From: Cryomorphaceae bacterium
GTDB lineage: Bacteria; Bacteroidota; Bacteroidia; Flavobacteriales_D; Sanyastnellaceae
Direction: 5' to 3'
DNA length: 64,000 nucleotides
NCBI GenBank assembly: GCA_016124575.1
Contig: WGNM01000022.1
Span: forward strand, 1-64,000
Shown piece by piece: positions 9,624 to 17,528 of the stretch. The notes beneath the pieces are model-generated. The model was not told where the DNA came from. It ran no database searches and saw only the letters and a program-made list of their open reading frames with translations. The translations under genes were made by a program, and so were the position numbers. Each line of letters begins with the position of its first letter. The first letter of the stretch is position 1.

Positions 9624-9927
9624 TTCTCCTCCCGATTTTAAGTTATAAAAAAAACCCCGCTTAGGCGAGGTTTTTAGTCAGTTGAGCCGGCGGGAGTCCA
9701 CGAATCGCATACCTCTCGGGGTAAACTTCTCCTCCCGATTTTAAGTTATAAAAAAACCCCGCTTGGGCGAGGTTTTTAATTGGTGGAGCCGGCGGGAGTC
9801 CCCGAATCGCATACCTCTCGGGGTAAACTTCTCCTCCCGATTTTAAGTTATAAAAAAACCCCGCTTGGGCGGGGTTTTTAGTCAGTGGAGCCGGCGGGAG
9901 TCGAACCCGCGTCCAAACAAGGACAAA
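9623..9927. repeat. Triplicated ssrA 3'-end/terminator unit
   Basis: Three nearly identical units begin at 9623, 9726 and 9828 (periods 103 and 102 bp). Each contains cttctcctcccgattttaag, the C-rich/G-rich terminator hairpin, and gagccggcgggagtc, which is the last ~20 bp of the tmRNA gene. Copies 1 and 2 then continue with cgaatcgcatacctctcggggtaaa. Copy 3 instead continues into the true tmRNA body (gaacccgcgtcc). The 3' end of ssrA is a well-known integration target for mobile elements, so these look like residual attachment-site duplications or a tandem amplification of the gene end. Confidence 0.8.
9855..9880 (-). terminator. Rho-independent terminator of ssrA
   Basis: On the minus strand an AAAAACCCCGC...GCGGGGTTTTTTT hairpin with T-tract lies just after the tmRNA 3' end. 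Imperfect duplicates of the same hairpin lie at about 9651-9676 and 9752-9779 within the repeat units. Confidence 0.85.
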
Positions 9928-10282
9928 CTAAGTTTTCTACATGCTTAGGCGTTACTTGATTTTTCGAAGAACTGCCGGCAAACACCGACCTACAGTTCCC
10001 TTAGTCTGTTAAATTTCGCTCGGAATGCCAGACGTTATCCTTGCTAGTTCCATTTGATGATGTCTCATAATCCAGTGGATAGGAACGTAACCACTGAAAG
10101 AGACAACCCGTTCTGTCCCGCTACGGGACAGAATTAAGCTTATCGACTTGGTCGATTAGGCAGCGAGTGCGAAAGAAGTGTTGTCATTTCTGACTTGTGC
10201 CCTGAGATTAACGAGCCAAAACACAAAAAGCTCGGCATGCTTGCCCAGCAAATCATCTTGCTGTCAAAGCCAGTTCGGCCCC
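9886..10282 (-). ncRNA. ssrA: Transfer-messenger RNA (tmRNA)
   Basis: The 397-nt RNA rescues stalled ribosomes by adding a degradation tag. The 5' end GGGGCCG (10282 downward) pairs over seven positions with CGGCTCC before the discriminator A at 9886. The T-arm GCGGGTTCGACTCCCGC is intact. CCA is not encoded. The internal reading frame at 10200-10156 gives the tag AQVRNDNTSFALAA followed by TAA, with a GCA resume codon and the ALAA protease-recognition end typical of such tags. A TCTGTCCCG/CGGGACAGA stem at about 10112-10132 belongs to a downstream pseudoknot. The 3' end is duplicated downstream (see the repeat entry). Confidence 0.95.
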
Positions 10283-10302
10283 AAGAAATAAAGAATAGTC
10301 TG

Positions 10303-10310
10303 CAAAGATA
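10303..10310 (-). promoter_or_regulatory. Promoter -7 box of ssrA (TATCTTTG)
   Basis: TATCTTTG matches the Bacteroidota consensus TAnnTTTG and lies 20 nt upstream of the mature tmRNA 5' end. Confidence 0.6.
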
Positions 10311-10351
10311 GTGATAAACAAGCAGAAAAGACAATGACTACGGGGGATTTA

Positions 10352-10630
10352 TTACTTTTTCGGACGGTTCTCAACGCGTGTATAATTCAGCCATCCAAAC
10401 TGCACCAAAACCTTCGTTGGTACTTCTTCTTCTTTGCTCGATTCGAGATTTAAACGATCGCCAAGCTCATTTGCCAGTTTACCTCCGTAATAACCCAATA
10501 CACTCCAAAGTCCGTCAACTTTCTCTGTTTGAACCGGTTGCTTTGTCTTGAGTGTGTCAGATTTGGTCTGCTGTGCACCACACAACAAACAAACCACCAT
10601 CAGCGTACTGGTTAAAATCAAGCGTTTCAT
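10352..10630 (-). CDS. Small secreted hypothetical protein
   Basis: This is a 92-residue product. The ATG at 10630 (MKRLILTSTLMVVCLLCGAQQ) gives a clean Sec signal peptide; the frame upstream of it would overlap the divergent gene at 10687. The cysteine in LLCGAQ does not fit a strict lipobox because there is no small residue before it, so a soluble periplasmic protein is likelier than a lipoprotein. The mature part is charged (KSDTLKTKQPVQTEK, ESSKEEEVPTK). No family is recognised. It is divergent from the DUF3667 gene. Confidence 0.6.
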   Translation of the reverse strand: MKRLILTSTLMVVCLLCGAQQTKSDTLKTKQPVQTEKVDGLWSVLGYYGGKLANELGDRLNLESSKEEEVPTKVLVQFGWLNYTRVENRPKK

Positions 10631-10686
10631 GCAACTCTGAGACGTACGTATAAGGTGGAAGTTACAATTATTTCTAAATTCACCGC

Positions 10687-11436
10687 ATGGCAGAATCAAT
10701 GCATCATTGTCTGAATTGCAACCATGAGCTGAAAAGCGGGTTTGCTTATTGTCCGCATTGCGGACAAGAAACCAAAGACAGTGCGAAATCGGTCGGACAT
10801 TTCATACATCACTTTGCGAGCGACTATTTTACATTCGACAGCAAAATATTGAAGAGTTTTCTTCCGCTTTTATTCAAACCAGGATTTCTGACCAAAGAGT
10901 TTTTCGCAGGTCGACGCGTACGCTATATCCCGCCTATGCGGATGTACCTTTTTGTGAGTATCATCTTCTTCCTCGTTCTCTCTTGGCTGTCACCTGTTGC
11001 TGCAGAGAGCGCTACAACAGAGGTTTTTTGGGATGATTTCTTTGGCTCGTGGCTGCCACGGCTATTTTTTATTCTACTTCCCCTTTTCGCTTTGCTGCTG
11101 TGGGCCCTGCAATGGAGAAACAAACAAAGCTATGTCGTTCACTTCATTTTCAGTCTGCACTATCACGCATTCCTCTTCTTAGCCACATTGGTTTTCGTTC
11201 TGCTGGGTGAGATTTTTTCTCTCTTCGAAATGAAGTATGTGAACAATTATGTCTCACTTATTTTTGCTTTATCTTTTCTCACCTATCTTTTTATAGCGCT
11301 AAAGCAGATGTATGGTCAATCTGCGTCGAAAACATTGTTGAAGTTCATTTTACTTTGTATTTCATACGGATTGATACTCGCCATTTCTGTTACTGTTAGT
11401 TTGATGTTTTACTTATCGAACGCGGGAGAATTATAG
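10687..11436 (+). CDS. DUF3667 family zinc-ribbon membrane protein
   Basis: This 249-residue protein begins with a zinc ribbon, CLNCNHEL...YCPHCGQE (residues 8-29). The DUF3667 signature follows: a HFIHHF...FTFDSKIL block and the KPGFLTKEFFAGRRVRYIPPMRMY segment at about 60-88. Four or five membrane segments follow from residue ~90 to the end. The family is widespread in Bacteroidota and its function is unknown. The ribbon suggests a metal-binding or protein-contact role on the cytoplasmic side. Confidence 0.9.
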   Translation: MAESMHHCLNCNHELKSGFAYCPHCGQETKDSAKSVGHFIHHFASDYFTFDSKILKSFLPLLFKPGFLTKEFFAGRRVRYIPPMRMYLFVSIIFFLVLSWLSPVAAESATTEVFWDDFFGSWLPRLFFILLPLFALLLWALQWRNKQSYVVHFIFSLHYHAFLFLATLVFVLLGEIFSLFEMKYVNNYVSLIFALSFLTYLFIALKQMYGQSASKTLLKFILLCISYGLILAISVTVSLMFYLSNAGEL

Positions 11437-11483
11437 CCCCATTCCCTTTTGTTTGCTAACTTGGCGGTCGAAAAATAATCGAC

Positions 11484-12701
11484 ATGTCAAAATTGAAGTT
11501 GGGGGTGATTCGGGAAGGCAAAGTTCCACCAGATAAGCGCGTAGTATTGACCCCGGAGCAGTGTGCTCTCCTTGTGGCAAACCATCCGGAAATCGATTTG
11601 GTGGTGCAAAAAAGTCCGATTCGCATTTTCAAAGATGCTGAATACGAAAACCTCGGCATTCAAATGGCTGACAACCTCTCCGACCGCGACATCATTATCG
11701 GTGTGAAAGAAGTTCCTGTAGACATGTTGATTCCCAATAAGACCTACCTCTTCTTCTCTCATACGCTGAAAATGCAAGCGCACAATGCGAAACTGTTGCG
11801 CGCTGTGTTAGACAAAAAAATCCGCTTGATAGACTGGGAAACGATTCGGCAAAATGGAAAACGCCTCATTGGTTTTGGGCGCTACGCGGGAATTGTGGGT
11901 TGCTACAACGGATTTAGAGCCTATGGCATCAAATCACGACGGTTTGATCTGAAACCAGCCAACCTTTGCCACGACCGCTCTGAGTTGGAAAATGAACTAA
12001 AAAAGGTAACCCTGCCTGCAGACTTTAAAATCGTGGTGACAGGCTTTGGCCGCGTTGGACATGGAGCCAGGGAGATTTTGGCGCTGCTGCCGATTAAAGA
12101 AATCACGAAAGATTCTTTTTTAAACGACAATCACCACGAAGCTGTTTTCACCAACCTCGACACCCAAGATTACTTCGTAAGAAAATCAGACGGAGGCTTC
12201 GAAAAGAGTGAGTTTTACCGCGATGGTCATAGCTACAAAAGCATTCTTTCTCGCTTTACCGATGTTGCCGATATGTACATCGCTTGCCATTTCTGGTCGG
12301 AGCACTCTCCCATTATTCTCGAAAAAGAAGATTTAAAGGCTGACGGACGATTGAAGGTTGTGGCCGATATCAGTTGCGATGTCGAGGGCCCGATTGCTAG
12401 CACCATCAAAGCTTCTACCATTGCAGAGCCTTTCTTTGGCTATCATCCTGCCAGCGGCAGGGAAGTGGACTTCCGGGATGAACATGCCATTGCGGTGATG
12501 TCGGTAGACAATTTGCCGTGCGAGTTGCCTCGCGACGCGAGCGAAGATTTTGGTAACGAATTCATGACCCATGTATTACCTCGCCTGCTAAATGGAGATG
12601 CCGACGGAGTGCTTGCAAATGCAACTGAAACAACGTTTGAAGGCACGTTGACAGAGAAATTTAGCTATCTCGCAGCATACGCTGGAATTACTGCGGAATA
12701 A
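11484..12701 (+). CDS. NAD(P)-dependent alanine/saccharopine dehydrogenase-like enzyme
   Basis: This 405-residue protein has an alanine-dehydrogenase/PNT-type N-terminal domain (KLGVIREGKVPPDKRVVLTPEQ, residues 4-25). It then has a Rossmann domain with VVTGFGRVGHGAREIL (about 185-200) and a conserved C-terminal block (VADISCDVEGPI...; VDNLPCELPRDAS). This arrangement matches the lysine-forming (LYS1-type) saccharopine dehydrogenase-like proteins of Bacteroidota, usually annotated only as an NAD(P)-dependent oxidoreductase. The substrate is probably an amino or imino acid. The 3' end overlaps the convergent TonB-like gene by 14 bp. Confidence 0.8.
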   Translation: MSKLKLGVIREGKVPPDKRVVLTPEQCALLVANHPEIDLVVQKSPIRIFKDAEYENLGIQMADNLSDRDIIIGVKEVPVDMLIPNKTYLFFSHTLKMQAHNAKLLRAVLDKKIRLIDWETIRQNGKRLIGFGRYAGIVGCYNGFRAYGIKSRRFDLKPANLCHDRSELENELKKVTLPADFKIVVTGFGRVGHGAREILALLPIKEITKDSFLNDNHHEAVFTNLDTQDYFVRKSDGGFEKSEFYRDGHSYKSILSRFTDVADMYIACHFWSEHSPIILEKEDLKADGRLKVVADISCDVEGPIASTIKASTIAEPFFGYHPASGREVDFRDEHAIAVMSVDNLPCELPRDASEDFGNEFMTHVLPRLLNGDADGVLANATETTFEGTLTEKFSYLAAYAGITAE

Positions 12702-13422
12702 AACGGTAAGTGATTGTCCCCACCTGCTTTTTAGGTGCTGTACTTTTTGCTGAGAACCTGCATTTTAAGGCGCTCATCACCGCTTCGTCAGACAAGCATG
12801 AATCGGTATACGATGATTTTGACTCGTCAACCACTGCAGAAACAACGGTACCTTCTTGAGATACCTCTATAACAACTGTAACGGTTCCTCCTGCCTTGCA
12901 CTTGTATCCTGGTATGTGGATGAACCTGCCTTCTCTGCCCTTCAAATCAAACTCCGCAGTAACCTGTCCGTTGTAAGATTTACCGTAATACTCATACTGA
13001 TCCAAGTCTTTGATTTTTGAATCGGTTTTCTTTTGCTTCACCTCATCCTTTGGGTTTAGCTCGCGTTCCGCTTCCAACTCATCTTTTACCGATTGCTCAA
13101 GCGCCCGCAGATCGCTCTCTACATCTGATTCCATTCGTGCGCGCTCGCTTCTCGACATCGACGACTGTCTGTCGTTCGACCTTTCCATGCTCGCATCGGC
13201 AACCAAATTTGCTACTTGCTCATTGATGCGTGCAGCAATTATTTCTTCAAGGGTGGGCATGATTTCAGGTTCTTGTGGTATCTCAAACATGCCTACCTCT
13301 AAGTATGGAGATTTTTCAGGAGGTGCTTCTCCGGCTGGTAAAATATTCATCACCAGCAGCGCTATCGCGTGAATCGACAAAGCTGCAATAATTGCGATGA
13401 ATGAATATTTTTTTTTGTTCAT
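12688..13422 (-). CDS. TonB-like energy-transducer protein
   Basis: This 244-residue protein has a short cytoplasmic start and one membrane anchor (residues ~7-27, FIAIIAALSIHAIALLVMNI). A charged, helix-rich spacer follows (~40-140), then a small C-terminal domain resembling TonB (GGTVTVVIEVSQEGTVVSAVV; AVMSALKCRFSA; GTITYRFIPQ). This topology is that of TonB-family proteins, or of gliding/biopolymer-transport partners in Bacteroidota that lack a proline-rich spacer. No ExbB/ExbD genes are adjacent. The gene reads in the same direction as the head-GIN gene upstream of it, with a 12-bp gap. Confidence 0.75.
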   Translation of the reverse strand: MNKKKYSFIAIIAALSIHAIALLVMNILPAGEAPPEKSPYLEVGMFEIPQEPEIMPTLEEIIAARINEQVANLVADASMERSNDRQSSMSRSERARMESDVESDLRALEQSVKDELEAERELNPKDEVKQKKTDSKIKDLDQYEYYGKSYNGQVTAEFDLKGREGRFIHIPGYKCKAGGTVTVVIEVSQEGTVVSAVVDESKSSYTDSCLSDEAVMSALKCRFSAKSTAPKKQVGTITYRFIPQ

Positions 13423-13434
13423 GCCTTCTTAAAC

Positions 13435-14142
13435 TCAATCAGCCTTCTGAATGTTACCTGAGCCATTGCTCTTTAGATTAACTTCTTGCGGGTTGCCCTT
13501 GTACAAAATGTTGCCACTGCCGTTGAGTTCAGCATTCAGCTCGTCTTTTACTCGCAGCTCAACAGTGCCAGATCCATCGTTGGTTACCTTTGCGATGAAG
13601 GTCTTCATGCCAAACGAATCAAAAGATCCACTGCCATCATTCTCAAGTGTTAATTCATGCGCATCACCCGATAAAAAAATGTCGCCGCTGCCATTGTTCT
13701 CCACGTCCAAATCATCCACATTCAATGTCAACGTCATTTTTCCCGAACCCACATTCTCAATGTCAAAATCATCAGCTTTAAGGGTATTGGTAGAAACTAC
13801 ATTACCGGAACCATTGTTAAATATTCGCTGCAAATCGGTGCATGTAATACTCACCTCAATGGGCACTGAAGCATTGATGCACTCATCGGTTTCAATAATT
13901 AGACGAGCGCCGTCAATACGGGTTAAAATGTGTGGAATTAGATTTTCCTGAGCGCGGACTTCAATTCTGTTCAAATCTGAAATCAATGCTTGGCGGATAG
14001 ACACATTAATAGAACCGTTTATTTCGAGCGTTTCGAAAGTTTCCACCGTGCGTTTTTCTGCGACGGCATCTCCCGTGCCCTGCAAACAATCACCGCAGGA
14101 AGCGAGTAACACAATGCCGAATAAAAATGATATACTTCTCAT
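13435..14142 (-). CDS. Head-GIN domain lipoprotein (DUF2807)
   Basis: This is a 235-residue protein. The ATG at 14142 (MRSISFLFGIVLLASCGDC) gives a lipoprotein signal with lipobox LLASC. The mature part begins with TFETLEINGSINVSI, typical of the head-GIN/putative auto-transporter adhesin domain. It then repeats a G-I-N/NGSGN pattern about every 20 residues (NNGSGNV, ENVGSGK, ENNGSGDIFL, ENDGSGSF, TNDGSGTVEL, ELNGSGNILY, SNGSGNIQ), predicting a right-handed beta-helix. A TAACTTCG box lies 6 nt before the ATG. The family is common in Bacteroidota and its role is unproven. Confidence 0.85.
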   Translation of the reverse strand: MRSISFLFGIVLLASCGDCLQGTGDAVAEKRTVETFETLEINGSINVSIRQALISDLNRIEVRAQENLIPHILTRIDGARLIIETDECINASVPIEVSITCTDLQRIFNNGSGNVVSTNTLKADDFDIENVGSGKMTLTLNVDDLDVENNGSGDIFLSGDAHELTLENDGSGSFDSFGMKTFIAKVTNDGSGTVELRVKDELNAELNGSGNILYKGNPQEVNLKSNGSGNIQKAD

Positions 14143-14285
14143 AACGACGAAGTTAAACATTAACCGATACCTTGTTTACTGATACAGGCATGGAATTTGT
14201 AAAAATTGGCAGATGTTGAATACAACATAAAATAAATTTACACGTATATTTACCCAACGTGATCAACAAATTCACTCAATCAACG

Positions 14286-14771
14286 ATGAAAAAATTAATT
14301 ATGATGCTTGGTCTAGTTGCGTTTTTCGCAACAGCTGCAACAGCTCAGACCACCGACAAGTCAACAGACACAAAGACTAAAACAGAGTGTACAAAAGACA
14401 AAGCTGCATGTGACAAGGCGAAGGCCGATGGCAAATCTTGCAGTGACAGCGGTTCAGCTGCAAAAGCTGACGGAAAATGTTGTGACAAAGGTTCTTCAGC
14501 AGCTAAGGCTGATGGAAAAGCATGTTGCGACAAAGGATCTGCTTCTGCTGCGAAATCAGAAGGAAAAGATTGTTGCGAAGGCATGAGCGCTACAGAAAAA
14601 GCTGCTTGTGACAAGTTGAAAGCAGAAGGAAAAGATTGTTGTAAGCCAGGAGCTACGAAAGCTGAAGGTTCTACCGACAAAGCTGCTGTAAAAGAAGAAT
14701 CTACAAAGGTGCGTGCTGAAGAGAAAAAAGCAGTTGCTCCTACCAATTCTTCTTCATTGAAAAAGAAGTAA
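14286..14771 (+). CDS. Secreted cysteine-rich repeat protein
   Basis: This 161-residue product starts at the ATG at 14286 (MKKLIMMLGLVAFFATAATAQ, a strong Sec signal). The mature part has 12 cysteines, including four CC pairs, in imperfect repeats of K(A/S)(D/E)GK.CC(D/E)KG separated by Ala/Ser. It ends in a lysine-rich tail. There are no aromatic residues in the repeats and no recognised domain. The spacing suggests metal binding or redox buffering in the periplasm, by analogy with metallothionein-like proteins; this is inference. It is followed by a strong terminator. Confidence 0.8.
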   Translation: MKKLIMMLGLVAFFATAATAQTTDKSTDTKTKTECTKDKAACDKAKADGKSCSDSGSAAKADGKCCDKGSSAAKADGKACCDKGSASAAKSEGKDCCEGMSATEKAACDKLKAEGKDCCKPGATKAEGSTDKAAVKEESTKVRAEEKKAVAPTNSSSLKKK

Positions 14772-14791
14772 GCGAAAACTTATTATACTGA

Positions 14792-14822
14792 AAACGGCCT
14801 CCATGGAGGCCGTTTTTTTTTA
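14792..14822 (+). terminator. Rho-independent terminator
   Basis: The perfect palindrome CGGCCTCCATGGAGGCCG (14796-14813) is followed by nine T residues. It ends the cysteine-rich protein transcript; the A-run on the left also permits bidirectional use. Confidence 0.9.
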
Positions 14823-14887
14823 TCGCGAAACTTTATTTGGAGCACACGTTCAACATCCTTGCCGCTGGCAAGAAGAAGAGAAAAGCA

Positions 14888-16102
14888 CTAAATACCCAGA
14901 TGCTTTTCGGCCATCTCAGCGATTTGTTGACCGATCGCCAACGATGCCGTAGCAGCAGGAGATGGAGCATTTAGCACGTGAATGCTGTGATCGGTATATT
15001 CAATTCTAAAATCATCGCGGGTATCGCCATCGGTGCCGAGCAGCATCGCGCGCACCCCTGCCCGACCTGGCTCAATGTCATCCATGGTTAAGGAAGGAAT
15101 CATACGTTGCAAAGTTTGAAGAAATAGACGCTTTGAAAAGGCTCGGCGGTATTCATTTATGCCGAAAGAAATATTGTTCATGAAGAGCTTCCAAGTGCCA
15201 CCGTATGTTAGCGCATCTATGGTATCATTCAAATCGAAATCTGTTTTGCCATAGCCTTCGCGCTTGAAGGTGAATACCGCGTTAGGTCCACATTCGACAT
15301 CGCCGTTCACCATGCGGGTAAAGTGGACACCAAGAAAAGGAAAGTCAGGATTTGGAACAGGGTAAATCAAGTTTCTGACTTTGTGCTTTGCTTGCTCTGT
15401 CAGCTCATAGTAATCGCCTCGAAAGCCAACAATGCGTTCTTTGATAGTCACACCATCTTTCTTCGCCAAGCGATCGGCATGCAATCCGCCGCAGAACACC
15501 AAATACTTACCGCGATATGACGCCTTATTCGTCTTAACAAGCGACGTGTCGCCCTGACGCTCGAAGGAAATGGCTTCTTCTCCCAAAACAACTTTAGAAC
15601 CCTGTTGCTTGCCTGTGGCCACTTCAGCCATTTTCTCGGTAGCACCTCGGAAGTCGATAATACCCGTACACCCCACGAACAACCCTCCTATCGACTCACA
15701 AAAAGGCTCAATTTCTTTTATCTCTTCGGCAGAAACACGACTTAAGCCCTCGATGCCATTTTGAACTCCATTTTGGAATATTTTTTCCATGTGCGGCAGT
15801 TCAGTCTCAGAAGTAGCAGCGATTACTTTACCGCAGACATCGTGTTGGATGTTGTATTTCTTCGCAAAATCAACGATTTCTTTTCTTCCCTTCACGCAGT
15901 TCTCAGCCTTAAGAGATCCCGGTTTGTAGTACAAACCTGAGTGAATCACACCGCTGTTGTGTCCGGTTTGGTGATCTGCCAAACCCTTCTCTTTTTCGAT
16001 GAGCAAGATGGTTTTATTCGGGTGTCTCTCTTGCAATTTATAGAGCGTTGCTGCTCCTACAATGCCTCCGCCAACAATAATGATATCGAAATTCAGCTCC
16101 AC
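14888..16102 (-). CDS. lhgO: L-2-hydroxyglutarate oxidase
   Basis: This FAD-dependent enzyme oxidises L-2-hydroxyglutarate to 2-oxoglutarate. A DAO-type Rossmann motif lies at the start (FDIIIVGGGIVGAATLYKL), followed by the family signature HQTGHNSGVIHSGLYYKPGSLKA (residues ~45-67) and the C-terminal PSPAATASLAIG. I prefer the GTG at 16102 (VELNFDII, 404 residues) over the GTG at 16120, because a TACCTTTG promoter box occupies 16120-16127. Length fits the LhgO family. Confidence 0.9.
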   Translation of the reverse strand: MELNFDIIIVGGGIVGAATLYKLQERHPNKTILLIEKEKGLADHQTGHNSGVIHSGLYYKPGSLKAENCVKGRKEIVDFAKKYNIQHDVCGKVIAATSETELPHMEKIFQNGVQNGIEGLSRVSAEEIKEIEPFCESIGGLFVGCTGIIDFRGATEKMAEVATGKQQGSKVVLGEEAISFERQGDTSLVKTNKASYRGKYLVFCGGLHADRLAKKDGVTIKERIVGFRGDYYELTEQAKHKVRNLIYPVPNPDFPFLGVHFTRMVNGDVECGPNAVFTFKREGYGKTDFDLNDTIDALTYGGTWKLFMNNISFGINEYRRAFSKRLFLQTLQRMIPSLTMDDIEPGRAGVRAMLLGTDGDTRDDFRIEYTDHSIHVLNAPSPAATASLAIGQQIAEMAEKHLGI

Positions 16103-16119
16103 AGGATAAAATTTTGCCA

Positions 16120-16127
16120 CAAAGGTA
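16120..16127 (-). promoter_or_regulatory. Promoter -7 box of lhgO (TACCTTTG)
   Basis: This is an exact TAnnTTTG match on the minus strand, ending 17 nt before the GTG at 16102. It rules out the longer reading that begins at 16120. Confidence 0.55.
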
Positions 16128-16178
16128 AGTAACGAAAGCTATTGCGTGGGTGTTTCTTTCGGATTACCTTGCTGACTT

Positions 16179-17528
16179 ATGACGCACGCCACGAACCGCA
16201 AGATTCAAAACGCTTGGGCCTTTTATGATTGGGCCAATAGCGTTTATCCTTTGGTGATCAGCACCGCTATTTTCCCGATTTATTTCAATGCTGTAACAAC
16301 CTCTGAGGAAAACGGTGTGGTGTCAGACACGGTATCGTTCATGGGAATGACGCTGGTGAACACCCAGCTCTATTCGTATGTAATAGCAGCATCGTTGCTG
16401 GTGGTCATGGTTTTATCTCCTATTCTTTCGGGGGCAGCCGACTATGCTGGTAAGAAGAAGTTTTTCTTGCAATTCTTCTGCTACATCGGAGCTTTGGCAT
16501 GTGGCGGCATGTTCTTTTTCAACACCGATCATCTGGAGTTAAGCATGTTGGCCGCGTTTCTAGCCAGCATTGGCTATTGGTCGAGCATTGTTTTCTACAA
16601 TGCTTACCTGCCTGAGATTGCTGCACCTGAAGATCATGACAGCCTGAGTGCGAAAGGATTTTCTTGGGGTTATATAGGCAGTGTTTTGCTGTTGATCATC
16701 AATTTGGTTATGATTCAACTTATTGATGAGTCGCTTACAAAGTGGTCGTTTGTGATGGTGGCCATTTGGTGGGCTGGATTTGCACAGATTACGTTTCGCA
16801 GGTTGCCGACGAACCCTTATAACCGAAAGCCAGAAGGACAGATTTGGAGTCATGGTTTGAAAGAACTTCGCAAGGTGTTTTTCCAAATCCGCAGCATTGT
16901 CCCACTGCGCAGATACCTCTTCGCTTTTTTTGTTTTCAGCATGGCCGTTCAAACCATCATGCTCATGGCGCAGTTCTTCGGGATGAAAGAAGTGCATGTG
17001 GTGACCGATGCTACGGGAGCCGGTTATGCCATGTATCCGCCACTTGTATCGCAACACACTGGCTTGGCCACGGGTGAATTGATCATTGCCATCATACTTG
17101 TCCAATTGATTGCCGTACCTGGTGCGTGGCTATTCTCACGTGGGTCGGGTAAATTCGGGAACATCAAAATGATTGGAATCGCTCTTTTATGTTGGATAGG
17201 TGCTTGCTTGTACGCCTACTTTGCTGTTGACACCCCCAATGAGTTTTTCATTACCGCAGGGTTGATAGGGTTTATGATGGGTGGTACACAATCATTGAGT
17301 CGATCGACCTATTCGAAAATGCTACCGGAAACGCATGACCACACTTCTTTTTTCAGTTTTTACGACGTTTTGGAGAAGTTGGGAATCGTGATTGGGATGA
17401 TTTCCTTCGGGTATATTGAAGGACTTACGGGATCGATGCGGAATTCAGTACTGTCGCTGATCGTTTTTTTCGGAGTTGGACTTATCCTCCTGTTTTTCAT
17501 TCCGAAGAGTAAGCCTAGTTTGCAATAA
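16179..17528 (+). CDS. MFS transporter, UMF1 (Atg22-like) family
   Basis: This 449-residue, 12-span membrane protein begins with NAWAFYDWANSVYPLVISTAIFP, the hallmark of the UMF1/Atg22 family. It also carries the characteristic GGTQSLSRSTYSKMLPE motif near residue 370. Family members are putative exporters of amino acids or other small metabolites; the substrate is unknown here. It is divergent from lhgO and overlaps the convergent OmpA-family gene by 14 bp. Confidence 0.9.
   Translation: MTHATNRKIQNAWAFYDWANSVYPLVISTAIFPIYFNAVTTSEENGVVSDTVSFMGMTLVNTQLYSYVIAASLLVVMVLSPILSGAADYAGKKKFFLQFFCYIGALACGGMFFFNTDHLELSMLAAFLASIGYWSSIVFYNAYLPEIAAPEDHDSLSAKGFSWGYIGSVLLLIINLVMIQLIDESLTKWSFVMVAIWWAGFAQITFRRLPTNPYNRKPEGQIWSHGLKELRKVFFQIRSIVPLRRYLFAFFVFSMAVQTIMLMAQFFGMKEVHVVTDATGAGYAMYPPLVSQHTGLATGELIIAIILVQLIAVPGAWLFSRGSGKFGNIKMIGIALLCWIGACLYAYFAVDTPNEFFITAGLIGFMMGGTQSLSRSTYSKMLPETHDHTSFFSFYDVLEKLGIVIGMISFGYIEGLTGSMRNSVLSLIVFFGVGLILLFFIPKSKPSLQ

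Noticed and set aside
9623-9927. Regular ~102-bp repeats as a CRISPR array
   Set aside because: Repeat units are contiguous with no variable spacers, only three copies exist, they contain the tmRNA end and a terminator, and no cas gene is nearby.
16103-16120. Longer lhgO start at the GTG at 16120
   Set aside because: The codon overlaps a TACCTTTG promoter box, and the GTG at 16102 is directly before the Rossmann motif.
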